DNA of 53,500 nucleotides, from positions 1-53,500 of the forward strand of contig JAJPOQ010000044.1 in the NCBI GenBank assembly GCA_021232515.1, given 5' to 3'. The stretch comes from Lentisphaeraceae bacterium. GTDB taxonomy: Bacteria; Verrucomicrobiota; Lentisphaeria; Lentisphaerales; Lentisphaeraceae. Of the stretch, positions 18,620-27,676 are shown in pieces. Positions within the stretch are counted from its first letter, which is position 1; each line of letters begins with the position of its first letter. The notes beneath the pieces are model-generated. The model did not search any database. It was not told the DNA's origin and saw only the letters and a program-made list of their open reading frames with translations. Both the position numbers and the translations under genes were made by a program.

Positions 18620-19896
18620 ATAGTTGGTTCATTGCGGTTTTTGTCATAACTCTTCTTTTTTGGTTCTGGGAATCTTTAGTTGATTGGTTAGATACCAAAA
18701 GAGTTGATTCTTTACCAAGTGAAGTTGCCGATGTATTCGATAAAAATGAGTATGAAAAGTCTCAAGAATACGGACGCGTGAAAAATCGCTTTGGACTTAT
18801 AAGTAGTACACTTCAAACTGTGCTCTTCCTTATTTTCTTTACCTCTGGAGGATTTGGTTGGCTAGATTCTCAAGTACGAGAGTTTGTGGCCGCGACCAGT
18901 TTTTGGCCAGAGTTTCTGTTAAAACATGAGATGGCTCAAGGAATCGTTTTTATGGGCGCCTTACTTGGTGCTAGCTCTCTTCTTGGTTTACCTTTCCAAT
19001 ACTACAATACATTTGTGATCGAAGAGAAGTTTGGTTTTAACAATACAAACCTGAAAACCTTTGTGAAAGATCGAGTTCTTGGTGTAGTTCTTGGCTTAGT
19101 TATTGGAGTTCCTTTACTCATCGCTGTTCTGTGGTTATTTGGTTTAGCAACAAAAGATCCACTTGCTTGGCTTTATGTTTGGAACGCAGTTTTTGGCTTT
19201 CAAATGATCATGATGTACGTTGCGCCAGTTTGGATTATGCCTTTGTTTAATAAGTTTGAGACTTTAGAGGATGGCGAACTGAAATCCGCAATAAATGACT
19301 TTGCAACCAAAGAGAACTTTGAGCTTCAGGGAGTATTCAGAATGGATGGCTCGAAAAGATCTAAAAAGGCAAATGCCTTTTTTACAGGCTTTGGCAAAAA
19401 TCGTCGTATCGTTTTGTTTGATACACTTATCGAAAAGCTTTCGACAGAGGAGCTCGTTGCTGTTTTAGCCCATGAAATGGGTCACTTTAAAAAGAAGCAT
19501 ATATTCAAACAATTGATAATAGGTGCCTTGAGTATGGCATTGACCTTTTTTATTATTCAGATTTTGCTGAAAAACGAATCACTATTTGAAGCTTTTGGTG
19601 TAAAGCAGCTTTCTGTTTACGCTTCCTTAGTTTTCATCAGTCCAATATTGACGCCTTTAAACTATGTCATTCAGATATTCTCAAGTTCACTTTCTCGAAA
19701 GCATGAGTATGAAGCAGATGCATATGCTGCAACTTCTTACCGAAAACCAGAGAAGCTTATTTCTGCGTTAAAGATCTTGAGTAAAGAAAGTCTTTCGAAC
19801 CTAACTCCACATCCACTTAAAGTATTTTCAGAGTACTCACACCCACCACTCAAAGACCGTATAAAAGCTTTAAATAAATTTGGCGGGAGAGTTTGA
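18616..19896 (+). CDS. Ste24/CAAX-type M48 zinc metalloprotease
   Basis: A multi-pass membrane zinc protease of 426 residues. The metal and catalytic motif H286-EMG-H290 is followed by the third ligand E366 in the EADAYA sequence typical of the M48A group. The N-terminal half contains several membrane helices and the conserved PFQYYNTFVIEEKFGFN region seen in Ste24/CAAX prenyl proteases. Bacterial members probably clear damaged or clogged membrane proteins, since CAAX processing is eukaryotic. It overlaps hslO by four bases upstream and the small membrane protein gene by four bases downstream. Confidence 0.9.
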   Translation: MNSWFIAVFVITLLFWFWESLVDWLDTKRVDSLPSEVADVFDKNEYEKSQEYGRVKNRFGLISSTLQTVLFLIFFTSGGFGWLDSQVREFVAATSFWPEFLLKHEMAQGIVFMGALLGASSLLGLPFQYYNTFVIEEKFGFNNTNLKTFVKDRVLGVVLGLVIGVPLLIAVLWLFGLATKDPLAWLYVWNAVFGFQMIMMYVAPVWIMPLFNKFETLEDGELKSAINDFATKENFELQGVFRMDGSKRSKKANAFFTGFGKNRRIVLFDTLIEKLSTEELVAVLAHEMGHFKKKHIFKQLIIGALSMALTFFIIQILLKNESLFEAFGVKQLSVYASLVFISPILTPLNYVIQIFSSSLSRKHEYEADAYAATSYRKPEKLISALKILSKESLSNLTPHPLKVFSEYSHPPLKDRIKALNKFGGRV

Positions 19897-20411
19897 TGAT
19901 TAGTAACTTTATAGACTCTTTACTTCCTTTGTTTATTGGTTGTATATGTTTTTTTACTCCACACCTTTTGACGAAAAAGAATTTAGACTTACCAGAAAAC
20001 GAAGCTCTTAAAAACCGCTTCAATAAAGTTGGTATTCTGGCCTTTGTGATCGCCTTGATTATGATGACGGTGAATATGAGTATAGCTCGAGAGTCAATGT
20101 TAGGTAAGGTCGTAAAAGAGTCACGTAAAAACTTGCCATTAAAACTAGACAAGAGAACGACCTTAGTAAATGTTGCACATAAAGGAAATACTCTAATCTA
20201 TACATATGAACTTACAGGCTTTGAAAGTTTAAAAGATGATTTGGAGACAGTGAAGAGTGAACTTAAAGAAAGTGCGATTGAATACCTTCGTAAATTTCCA
20301 AAGAAACAAGCTTTTTTGAAGAATCGTGTTTCTATAAAAAATATCTACCAAGACTCAAATGCAAGATCTTTACTTGAGTATGAAATAAAGCCCAAAGACT
20401 ATCGTAATTAG
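19893..20411 (+). CDS. Small membrane protein, function unknown
   Basis: This 172-residue protein has two probable membrane helices (about residues 5-22, SLLPLFIGCICFFTPHLL, and 46-62, GILAFVIALIMMTVN) and a charged C-terminal domain with mixed strand and helix that may lie in the periplasm. I recognise no family. It overlaps the M48 protease gene by four bases (ATGA), so it is translated with it and may assist it. The last cistron of the hslO operon; 136 bases without a gene follow, in which I see no strong terminator. Confidence 0.65.
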   Translation: MMISNFIDSLLPLFIGCICFFTPHLLTKKNLDLPENEALKNRFNKVGILAFVIALIMMTVNMSIARESMLGKVVKESRKNLPLKLDKRTTLVNVAHKGNTLIYTYELTGFESLKDDLETVKSELKESAIEYLRKFPKKQAFLKNRVSIKNIYQDSNARSLLEYEIKPKDYRN

Positions 20412-20547
20412 TTCAAAAATTCCACAACCTTGTTCTATCAGCTTTTCCTGATTAAAATTTTTATAGATTTCGCGTCATTAAGATAGGAAGAAATGTACTT
20501 TTAGCATATTCCCATAGTGTGATTGTGCAAAATTAATTGGAGAGTTC

Positions 20548-21897
20548 ATGTCTAGTGCAAAACCATATAAGCTTATCTGCTTATTTATATTTTTATCAGC
20601 TTGGTGCTTTGCTGAAGAGAGAAAACCCAATGTCATTTTTATCTTTGCTGACGACATCGGCTATGAAGCTTTACCTAGTTATGGTGGCTTAGATTTTGAA
20701 ACGCCAAATTTAGATATTATGGCTAAGGGTGGGATGCGTTTTGAACGCATGTATACCAGCCCGATTTGTACGCCTTCTCGAGTTAGTATGCACACTGGAC
20801 TTTATACTTTCAGACATAAGCATATGGGCGTACTTCCAGTTCACTTAGGAACAAAGGATAAAGTAGATTTTAAATCGATGCCTACCTTTGCTCAGCAAAT
20901 TCGAGAAAATGGTTATCAAACTTCAGTTACAGGTAAGTGGCAGTTAGCAACTTTGGAGGAGTGGCCGAACCATATAAAGAATGCAGGCTTTGACACTTGG
21001 TGTATCTGGCAGATCTGGAGTGAAGGAAAAAAAATGCCAAGGCATTGGAACCCTTGTTTAAATAAAAATGGTAAAATTATGGAGGGCTTAGAAAAGAAGT
21101 TTGGTCCAGATGTCATGGTCGACTTTGTTTTGGACGAAATGGAATCCGCCACTAAAGCCAAGAAACCATTTTTTATCTTACATAATGAACTACTTCCTCA
21201 TTGGCCGGTAGTTGACACTCCAGATGATCGTAAAATGAAGCAGACATCATCTCTTAAAGGGATGATTTCTTATATGGATAAGTTGGTCGGTCGAATTATG
21301 AAAAAGGTTGATGACCTTGGAATCCGTGACAACACTTATGTTGTCTTTATGGGGGATAATGGAACTTGGGAGAAAGACTTTAAAAACCCTAAGTTTGGTC
21401 AGAAAGGAGAGAGAAAACACACAAGACACACGATACATGGAAATGTGAATGGCGGTAAAGCAAAACTGTGTGATGGTGGTTCTCATGTGCCTTTTTTAGT
21501 TTGGGGGCCTAAGCAGGTTCCAGCAGGTTCAGTGAATTCAGAGTTAATTGATGTAGTTGATCTTTTTCCGACATTTTGTGAATTGACAGGAACTAAGGTA
21601 TCTAAAGATCTAGCAGTTGATGGTCGTAGTATATCTAATCAAATACACGGGAAGAAAGGTCCAGCTCGAGAGTGGACTCATCAAGGTCTTAGAAATGATC
21701 AAAATATATTTGATGGCTCATGGCGTTTGTTTTTAAAGACAGGTGCTCTTTGGGACGCGAGAAAGCTTCCCATGGAAAGAGTCGTGAAAAAAGCTGAACT
21801 TGTAGAGAGAAAAGCTGTCCTTAAAAAACTTAAGGCAATTTCGGAAAGCATTAAAAGTAATCCTCCTAAAGCGCCAGAACCAATCAACTCTTACTAG
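20548..21897 (+). CDS. Secreted sulfatase (cysteine type)
   Basis: Removes sulfate esters from carbohydrates or similar substrates, expected outside the cytoplasm. The 449-residue protein has a signal peptide (KLICLFIFLSAWCFAEE), the metal-binding pair D35-D36, and the active-site motif C74-TPSR. The cysteine in C-x-P-x-R is converted to formylglycine by a maturase, which is not in this window. The later NGTW and HDG-like (CDGGSHVPFLVWGP) blocks also belong to the family. A clear ribosome site (GGAGAG) precedes the ATG. Sulfatase expansion is typical of Lentisphaerae and planctomycetes degrading sulfated algal polysaccharides. No promoter of the C(G/A)TGGGAT type is present. It converges with and overlaps the prepilin gene by four bases. 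Confidence 0.9.
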   Translation: MSSAKPYKLICLFIFLSAWCFAEERKPNVIFIFADDIGYEALPSYGGLDFETPNLDIMAKGGMRFERMYTSPICTPSRVSMHTGLYTFRHKHMGVLPVHLGTKDKVDFKSMPTFAQQIRENGYQTSVTGKWQLATLEEWPNHIKNAGFDTWCIWQIWSEGKKMPRHWNPCLNKNGKIMEGLEKKFGPDVMVDFVLDEMESATKAKKPFFILHNELLPHWPVVDTPDDRKMKQTSSLKGMISYMDKLVGRIMKKVDDLGIRDNTYVVFMGDNGTWEKDFKNPKFGQKGERKHTRHTIHGNVNGGKAKLCDGGSHVPFLVWGPKQVPAGSVNSELIDVVDLFPTFCELTGTKVSKDLAVDGRSISNQIHGKKGPAREWTHQGLRNDQNIFDGSWRLFLKTGALWDARKLPMERVVKKAELVERKAVLKKLKAISESIKSNPPKAPEPINSY

Positions 21898-22598
21898 TTA
21901 GGCAGTTCCCAAAAATAGGTAATAGAGACGTAACTATTACCTTTTTGACCAGTCATATTTTTCTGGTTAACCCAGTGAACAGAACCATTTAATGAAGCTT
22001 GGTTGCCGCCATCGCTGCCATTTTGAGCAGGATTTATTCCGGCACCTTTGGGACCGCGTATAAGTCCTTTTTCGGAATGAGGGTATATACCTTTCCAATC
22101 AGCAGCTTGTTGGATGCGGTCAGCCCAGATGACAAGGTTTGCGTCATCCATTAAAGTATCGGCTGCATCCCAGTTTTGACCACCTCCAATGAGCTCATTT
22201 GTCTTTATGCCACCAATGTAAACGTAGCCAATCATGTAGACACCATTGTATTCAGAAGACATACCGTTCGCTTTTGAGGTTTGTGTCCAATTTGGACAGT
22301 CTGTTACTTCCCAGGAGCCAAGATACTTTTCCATATTGTTTATAAATGTCTTACCTATCCAAGCAGCATTTTGAAACTCATGAACTCCTTCAGAAGGTAC
22401 AAGGCGGTTATTGTTATCTTTAGCATAAGAAACGGTGCTCATATAGCACTGTTTCAAGTTACTCATGCAAACAGCGCGTTTACTGAGTTTACGAGCTTTG
22501 TAAAGGCTGGGAAGAAGAAGGCTTGCGAGGATCGCAATGATGGCAATGACTATCAATAACTCAAGAAGAGTAAACTTTTTTAGACTCATATTTTTCAC
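21894..22598 (-). CDS. Prepilin-like protein with N-terminal methylation motif
   Basis: A 234-residue secreted or surface protein with a type IV pilin-like leader (KKFTLLELLIVIAIIAIL) for cleavage and methylation by prepilin peptidase, followed by one hydrophobic helix. A conserved CMSNLKQ segment follows, as in the large prepilin-like families of planctomycetes and Lentisphaerae, whose role is unknown. Two starts are possible: GTG 22598 or ATG 22590; neither has a good ribosome site. This is the only one of the four prepilin-like genes in the window without the C(G/A)TGGGAT promoter. The 163 bases up to 22761 hold AT-rich sequence and a chance AAGGGATT, but no recognisable signal. Confidence 0.82.
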   Translation of the reverse strand: MKNMSLKKFTLLELLIVIAIIAILASLLLPSLYKARKLSKRAVCMSNLKQCYMSTVSYAKDNNNRLVPSEGVHEFQNAAWIGKTFINNMEKYLGSWEVTDCPNWTQTSKANGMSSEYNGVYMIGYVYIGGIKTNELIGGGQNWDAADTLMDDANLVIWADRIQQAADWKGIYPHSEKGLIRGPKGAGINPAQNGSDGGNQASLNGSVHWVNQKNMTGQKGNSYVSITYFWELPN

Positions 22599-22791
22599 AC
22601 AATTATAAAATTATCACACGGTTTATATATAGAGTTCGTTTTGTATTTTAAAAGTTGGTCATTAAGGGATTTAGTTTTTGTAACATCTTTCTAGTACGAT
22701 CTTTATTGTTTTTTAGTACAAAGGTTTCTGCTTTGATAGGAAAAGTATAAAAGCCATATATTTGTTTTACATAGAAAAATCAGGGTTACAC

Positions 22792-23610
22792 ATGTCAGCA
22801 CCAAAAAAGAATTATGATGAAAAACCATCTAAAAATGGCAAGATAAAGCCATTTTTTTCAGCAGAGGCTATAGCAGCCAGTGGTGGAGTAGTAGGAGTCG
22901 TAACTCTTTTACTACTGGTGTACCAAAATATGCATATGGCGAATCAAACCGATCAGATGTTAATGGCAAATACAGAGATGGCGACTCTCCGTGAAATGAT
23001 GCAAAGAGAACGCTTTAATCGTCTTCTTGAGCTTTTGTATGAAGAGAAGCAAGAAGCAAATCAAGCGGGACGCCTTATACGTCAGGCAAAGTATAACACT
23101 AAGATTCGTACAGAAGCCTTTCATGAAACGGTTGTCTATTTAAAATATGTTGATAGAGAACTAGACTTTTCAGGTGAGCTTCAGGGTTATGGAATAGATT
23201 TTAGAGGAGAGGATTTCTCAAAGATTGATCTATCTAGAGCCAATTTGAAATCGGCAAATCTATCGAATGGAAATTTTGATGAAGCGAAACTTTCTGGAGT
23301 AGACTTTTATCATGCAAATCTATCCCAAAGTTCATTTAAGAATTCAGATTTGAGTAAGTCATTCTTTTATAGAACAAACCTTCAAGGTTCTCAGTTTTCT
23401 GGAGCTATTTTTAAAGAGACAGTTTTTAGGGATCTTGATTTCTCTAGTGTAAATATATCAGGAGCAGATTTATCAGGGGCTTCTTTTTATAAAGTAGATT
23501 TGACAGGAGTCGACCTCCGAGGTGTTAAGTACGATAAGTCGACAGTATGGCCTGAAGGCTTTGATGTGAGTGCTCACAAGGATAAATTGATTTTAATAGA
23601 TGATAAATAA
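22792..23610 (+). CDS. Membrane-anchored pentapeptide repeat protein
   Basis: The protein (272 residues from ATG 22792) has a short cytoplasmic tail, one membrane helix near residues 28-45 (ASGGVVGVVTLLLLVYQN), a coiled region, and a C-terminal pentapeptide repeat domain from about residue 130: repeated A(D/N)LS or A(N/K)L-type units such as DLSRANLKSANLSNGNF, folding as a right-handed quadrilateral helix. Pentapeptide proteins often bind other proteins; no partner is evident. ATG 22792 is chosen because AGGG lies six bases before it; the frame is open to an ATG at 22762. The following gene starts within its last codons or just after it, so the two are probably cotranscribed. Confidence 0.8.
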   Translation: MSAPKKNYDEKPSKNGKIKPFFSAEAIAASGGVVGVVTLLLLVYQNMHMANQTDQMLMANTEMATLREMMQRERFNRLLELLYEEKQEANQAGRLIRQAKYNTKIRTEAFHETVVYLKYVDRELDFSGELQGYGIDFRGEDFSKIDLSRANLKSANLSNGNFDEAKLSGVDFYHANLSQSSFKNSDLSKSFFYRTNLQGSQFSGAIFKETVFRDLDFSSVNISGADLSGASFYKVDLTGVDLRGVKYDKSTVWPEGFDVSAHKDKLILIDDK

Positions 23611-23620
23611 GTTGGCGTTT

Positions 23621-24385
23621 ATGAAATATATAGTGTTGTTGTTTTTCTTTGGGTTCCTGCTAAATGTCTCAGCTCAGGTCTCGACGGCGCAACTGTCTTT
23701 TAAAGATCCCAAAGCAGATTTGAAGCGAGCTTTCGAAGTTCAGCAATCTTTTGTTAAAGAAAGTATCAAAGAGATCGGTGGCTTTAAAGGCGGCGCTGTG
23801 AGTGCAGGTGCAAAGAAATACTTTGGAGTCGAAAACCCTATGGCGGCAGTATTGCCTAAGTCTGGTTGGCTCACTGTTGAAAAACCATTGGAGCTAGACT
23901 TTTTTAAGAGTCGTTTGATGGAGCTTGAGCTTGGTTTTATTTTTGCAGATAATATAAAAACGACTGTTAAAGATATAGAGTCATTAAAAAAGAAAGTGAA
24001 GTCAACTGTGCCAGTTGTTGAGCTTCCTGTGAAAAACATAGATGTAAAAGGGAAACTCCAGTTCATTGACTTTATTGCGGCAAATGTTGGTGCTTACCAG
24101 TATATCGTAGGCAAGCCTTTTCCAAAAGATATGGATGTCGATTCCGTAAAGATGCATTTGCTTGAAAATGGCAAGTCTATTACCGCTGCAAGCGGAGTTG
24201 TGGCTGATGGCGGTCAATGGAAAAACTTACTATTTCAAGTGAACCATGCTATAGCTCAGGGTTATGAAATAAAAGCCGGCCACTTAATCATTACAGGTTC
24301 TCTGGGAAAAGTTTTGCCAGCAAAAAAAGCCGTGTATAAAGCGGTTTACGAAGGTCAGCAAACAATTGAGTTTTCGTTTAAGTAG
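23621..24385 (+). CDS. Secreted protein of unknown function
   Basis: From ATG 23621 the protein has 254 residues and a classical signal peptide (KYIVLLFFFGFLLNVSAQ). An upstream ATG at 23600, overlapping the pentapeptide gene, would add seven residues before the signal; the ribosome sites of both are weak. The mature protein has alternating strands and a lysine-rich composition, with no motif that I recognise. Placed between a membrane-anchored pentapeptide protein and a broken small membrane gene, all on the same strand and nearly touching, it may belong to an envelope-associated cluster of unknown role. Confidence 0.6.
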   Translation: MKYIVLLFFFGFLLNVSAQVSTAQLSFKDPKADLKRAFEVQQSFVKESIKEIGGFKGGAVSAGAKKYFGVENPMAAVLPKSGWLTVEKPLELDFFKSRLMELELGFIFADNIKTTVKDIESLKKKVKSTVPVVELPVKNIDVKGKLQFIDFIAANVGAYQYIVGKPFPKDMDVDSVKMHLLENGKSITAASGVVADGGQWKNLLFQVNHAIAQGYEIKAGHLIITGSLGKVLPAKKAVYKAVYEGQQTIEFSFK

Positions 24386-24391
24386 CCCTTT

Positions 24392-24865
24392 ATGTCAATA
24401 CCTCCTTTCCCTGACTTAGAGTTGATCCGACACATTCAGGCTAGTGGAGAAGAGTACCAAGCAAATAGGAAAGCGGCTTATAAGTACCGCAAGAGATTTA
24501 CTGGACTTCAAATAGTCTTGATGGTTTTGGCAATAGTTGTATTTCCAAATAGTCTATTTGGGTATTTACCATGAAGTCAGCTGGAATCAATAGCTGTCTT
24601 TGTTGTGTGCTTTGGTATTATATTGAGTATCATCTTTTTTAAGATGCGGTTTATCGGTTCAAAGTGTCCAAACTGTGAGAAGATGATGGAAAAGAAACCG
24701 TATCCAGAGTTTTCAGGAACTAGAGTGTTCCGCAGTCACGTTTGCAAAGTTTTCTTTGCTATAACATTCGTAAAACCATGTAAAAATCAGTTTTTATTTA
24801 AGGGGCCTGTAACTCTTTTCAATTTTTGGTATGTATCTGAAAATATTTGGAATGAGTATGTATAA
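24392..24865 (+). pseudogene. Small two-helix membrane gene split by an in-frame TGA
   Basis: Translated in a single frame, 24392-24865 encodes about 157 residues broken by one TGA at 24572-24574. Before it: a soluble start and a helix (LQIVLMVLAIVVFPNSLFGY). After it: a second helix (SIAVFVVCFGIILSIIFFKM), then KCPNCEKMM, half of a zinc ribbon. The frame then stays open to a TAA that overlaps the esterase start by 14 bases, as in a normal operon, so the two halves were probably one gene. TGG to TGA is a simple change that would explain it. A sequencing error, readthrough, or selenocysteine are alternatives, the last unlikely without a visible insertion hairpin. Confidence 0.5.
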
Positions 24866-25712
24866 ACTTCTTTTATTGACTTTCTGTTTTTCTTTTAGTG
24901 CCTTTTCATATGATGAAAAGTTAAATATACGCTTTGCTCAAGTTGATGGGCATGAGTTGAAACTTGATCTTTACTTACCTAAGCATGTCGAGCAACCACA
25001 GTTGCTTGTTTGGATTCATGGTGGCGCTTGGAGAAAGGGCGATAAGATTGGCGTGAGAAAGAAAGTTATGGGACTTCTAAACAGAGGCTATGCTATTGCT
25101 TCAGTGAATTACCGTCTTTCTCCAGTAGCTCGGTTTCCTGCCCAAATACATGACTTAAAAGGAGCGATTCGCTTTCTGCGCAGTCAACAAGCAAAGTTCG
25201 GTTATAATGCTGAAAAGATAGTAGTCGCAGGTTCGTCAGCAGGAGGGCACTTGACGGTATTAGTTGGTGTGACGAATGGTCATGAGGCTCTTGAAGGCAG
25301 TGTCGGTGGAAACTTAAATGTAAGTTCAGATGTACAAGCAATTGTTGATTTCTATGGGCCTACAAATTTCATGACAATTCTAAAGCAATCAACTCCTCAT
25401 GGTCTGAGTGTTCGAGCCCCAGCTTTAAAATTATTGCTTGGTGATTTACCAGAAAAACAGAAGACTTTAGCTAAGCTAGCAAGCCCCGTATTTCATGTAG
25501 ATAAAAGTGATCCACCCTTACTTCTTATTCATGGGGATATGGATCCACAGGTGCCAATTAACCAGAGCCTTGAGTTACATGGTCAATACAAGAAGTATGG
25601 CCTTCAGTGTAAGTTTATCGTAGTTCATGGCGGGGCTCATGGAGGGAAGGGCTTCTATGAGAATGATAAGCTGGACGTAGTCGATAAATTTATTAAAAAG
25701 TCTTTGAAGTAA
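24852..25712 (+). CDS. Secreted alpha/beta hydrolase (esterase/lipase family)
   Basis: An esterase-like enzyme of 286 residues with a signal peptide (YKLLLLTFCFSFSAFSYDE). It has the oxyanion motif HGGAW, the nucleophile motif GSSAGG, an acid region (HGDMDPQVP), and the C-terminal histidine in HGGAHGG; this is the pattern of BD-FAE/hormone-sensitive-lipase-like enzymes that act on small esters, including acetylated sugars. ATG 24852 (or 24858) is preferred over an upstream ATG at 24831 because it directly precedes the signal peptide. It overlaps the end of the broken membrane gene. The stop is 22 bases before the first C(G/A)TGGGAT promoter. Confidence 0.85.
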   Translation: MSMYKLLLLTFCFSFSAFSYDEKLNIRFAQVDGHELKLDLYLPKHVEQPQLLVWIHGGAWRKGDKIGVRKKVMGLLNRGYAIASVNYRLSPVARFPAQIHDLKGAIRFLRSQQAKFGYNAEKIVVAGSSAGGHLTVLVGVTNGHEALEGSVGGNLNVSSDVQAIVDFYGPTNFMTILKQSTPHGLSVRAPALKLLLGDLPEKQKTLAKLASPVFHVDKSDPPLLLIHGDMDPQVPINQSLELHGQYKKYGLQCKFIVVHGGAHGGKGFYENDKLDVVDKFIKKSLK

Positions 25713-25733
25713 CTTAGAAATATAATGCAAGAC

Positions 25734-25762
25734 GTGGGATTTCTGCCTAAACTTTATCTATA
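25734..25762 (+). promoter_or_regulatory. Promoter A of the local ECF regulon
   Basis: CGTGGGATT, 13 bases, then TATCTATA. The -10-like box ends 19 bases before the ATG at 25782, so the leader would be very short. The spacing from the GTGGGATT to the TAT is identical in all seven sites of the window (position 22 counted from the first G or A). Confidence 0.75.
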
Positions 25763-25781
25763 TGCAAACAAAGGAAAGCTT

Positions 25782-26780
25782 ATGTGTAAGGTGTTAGTTA
25801 TACTCTTCTTCTGTCTGCAGTTTTGTTCTGCAGAGCAATTCTTCATTACTGTTGGTGGGATAAATGGCGAACAAGATGGTCATAAACTTGAAGGTCAGTT
25901 TGGGACTATTTATAAGTCAGCAGACTTAAAGAACTGGCAAGAGGTCTTTAAAGGTGGACCTGTTAAAGACGACTTTAATCACGCTAAAAATAACATGCTG
26001 CGGTGTATGACTTATGGCAATGGTGTGTTTATCGCTACTGGAAACCCAAAGTGTGTTCTACGTTCGACAGATGGCCAATTTTGGCAAGAAGTAGAAACGC
26101 CATCAGGTTCTATGAGTGTGGGATACGGGAATGGCATCTTTTTAGCAGCAAATGCTTCAAGCTTCATGACTTCTAAAGATGGCCTTAACTGGGAGTCGAC
26201 CAAGCAACCGGGCAAGTTTAAGGTTTGGGGGAAAGATGGCGCAGGTCACGTCCGAAAGACGATCTTTGGAAATGGCGTCTTTATTCTTTATGGCGAGCAG
26301 CGCATAAGTATTACTAAAGACGGAAAGACTTTTTTGAAGAACGAAATCATTCAAGATAAGGGACACCGCAAGAGTGTTATCACTTTTGGCAATGGAAGGT
26401 TTATTTGGCTCAATCCAATTAATGGTCACAAGATCAGTGAAGATGGACTGACTTGGAAATCGCTTGTTATTGATGAATCTACGGCAAAACAACAAACTCA
26501 GTTGTTATGGACAGGAGAAAAGTTTTTTGTTAAGGGAGATAAGTTTATTTACTCTTCAATTGATGGCGAAAGCTGGGAGAAGAAAGAAGCAAATACTCAA
26601 TTTTTTACTCTTATCGCCGCAGGTAATAATCAGTTGGTCAATTTTGCTGGTTGGGATAGTGGTTTATCTACTTCAGACGATGAGGGCGTGACTTGGGAAA
26701 AGCAGGGGAAACTAAAACTGAAAGCTCGTAAGTTTTATTTCTTTAATGGTAAGGAAATAATTGGCCAAAATGGTGGCTAG
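25782..26780 (+). CDS. Secreted BNR/propeller-type repeat protein
   Basis: From ATG 25782 the protein has 332 residues and a signal peptide (CKVLVILFFCLQFCSAEQ). It consists of repeats around the signature (S/T)-x-DG-x-x-W, such as STDGQFWQE, TSKDGLNWE and SEDGLTWKS, in a sialidase-like (BNR) beta-propeller. Such domains usually bind rather than cut; no catalytic set is seen. The longer frame back to 25725 would run through promoter A and is rejected. AAAGGAAAG precedes the chosen ATG. It has two paralogues in the window, at 29530 and 31373, all under the same promoter type. Confidence 0.78.
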   Translation: MCKVLVILFFCLQFCSAEQFFITVGGINGEQDGHKLEGQFGTIYKSADLKNWQEVFKGGPVKDDFNHAKNNMLRCMTYGNGVFIATGNPKCVLRSTDGQFWQEVETPSGSMSVGYGNGIFLAANASSFMTSKDGLNWESTKQPGKFKVWGKDGAGHVRKTIFGNGVFILYGEQRISITKDGKTFLKNEIIQDKGHRKSVITFGNGRFIWLNPINGHKISEDGLTWKSLVIDESTAKQQTQLLWTGEKFFVKGDKFIYSSIDGESWEKKEANTQFFTLIAAGNNQLVNFAGWDSGLSTSDDEGVTWEKQGKLKLKARKFYFFNGKEIIGQNGG

Positions 26781-26831
26781 CTCCAAACCTCTCATCTTAA
26801 ACTAGGCTCAATTTTATTTCTTGCTTTTACC

Positions 26832-26860
26832 GTGGGATTTTTAAAACCTTTGTATTCATA
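26832..26860 (+). promoter_or_regulatory. Promoter B of the local ECF regulon
   Basis: CGTGGGATT, 13 bases, TATTCATA, upstream of the prepilin-SGNH operon starting with GTG 26906. The leader would be about 40 bases. It is one of two sites, with E, that have the fullest match to the deduced consensus. Confidence 0.8.
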
Positions 26861-26905
26861 GTTGTGTGTTAGTGTCAATCTGAATGTTGGTACAAAGGTG
26901 TTTAC

Positions 26906-27667
26906 GTGAGAAGTATAAGAAAATTTTCCTTATTAGAACTTTTAGTAGTAATTGCTGTGTTGGGTATACTTATGTCTTTTTTGTTGCCTTCTTTGAGACA
27001 GGCAAAAGAGAAGGCGAAGATCGCGGTTTGTTTGAGTAATATGAAGCAGCTGTATGTATTTACGAATAACTTCAGAGCTAACCATAACAGTGCCATGCCA
27101 GCTCGTTCTGGAGACTTAGGCCGCTTTACTGAAACAGTTGAAGATAACGTTCCATCGATTAATAAATCTGGCTTGTCAGTTATTCCTGAAATTATTCAAT
27201 TTGCTCGAGGTTATCCTGCAGGGCGTAACTTTTGGTCTAAAAAGCACAAGCAAGATGACTTCTTTTGTCCGAGTAGTGTAGTTGAAGGCCAACAGCCTGG
27301 TGGCGGAGACTTAAGGCAGACTGGTTATGGTTACAATAATTATGCTTGGCGCAAACTTGAAGAAGATGAGCTTAAGCGAGTTTATATAGATCGTTTAGAC
27401 GCTGTAGATGGAAGCCCACTTTCCGAAGGTATCCTTTATTCGGAAACTGCTTGGTACAGTACGGTTAAACACTATGAAGGAGTTCGTGATGAGGAGTATG
27501 AAGAATATTTAAATGTTAAGTGGCACTACCGCTTAGACCATGGTTGGCGTGGCAAAAGTAAAACCCTTAACAATATGTATTTTGACGGACACATGAAAAC
27601 ATTAACTCATTGGTTAGATATGGAAAAGATGGCATCTACCCAGTGGAGCTTTTATCATCAGAATTAA
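26906..27667 (+). CDS. Prepilin-like protein
   Basis: A 253-residue protein starting with GTG after AAAGGTG. The leader RKFSLLELLVVIAVLGIL is a type IV pilin-like cleavage and methylation signal with one hydrophobic helix. CLSNMKQ follows, and NNMYFDGHMKTLT near the C-terminus is a variant of the H-x9-DG-type end of this group. The protein is probably exposed at the surface or in the periplasm. It is the first gene of a two-gene operon with the SGNH hydrolase (nine bases between them) under promoter B. Confidence 0.82.
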   Translation: MRSIRKFSLLELLVVIAVLGILMSFLLPSLRQAKEKAKIAVCLSNMKQLYVFTNNFRANHNSAMPARSGDLGRFTETVEDNVPSINKSGLSVIPEIIQFARGYPAGRNFWSKKHKQDDFFCPSSVVEGQQPGGGDLRQTGYGYNNYAWRKLEEDELKRVYIDRLDAVDGSPLSEGILYSETAWYSTVKHYEGVRDEEYEEYLNVKWHYRLDHGWRGKSKTLNNMYFDGHMKTLTHWLDMEKMASTQWSFYHQN

Positions 27668-27676
27668 GGAGCCAAA

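Noticed and set aside
22668..22700. AAGGGATTT upstream of the pentapeptide repeat gene
   Set aside because: Lacks the TGGG core, and the sequence at the -10 position is ATC rather than TAT.
24572..24574. TGA as selenocysteine codon
   Set aside because: No good hairpin after the codon was seen and the family is unknown; a nonsense change is simpler.
26104..26132. GTGGGATAC inside the propeller gene at 25782
   Set aside because: Lies within coding sequence, has TTT at the -10 position and no start codon follows.
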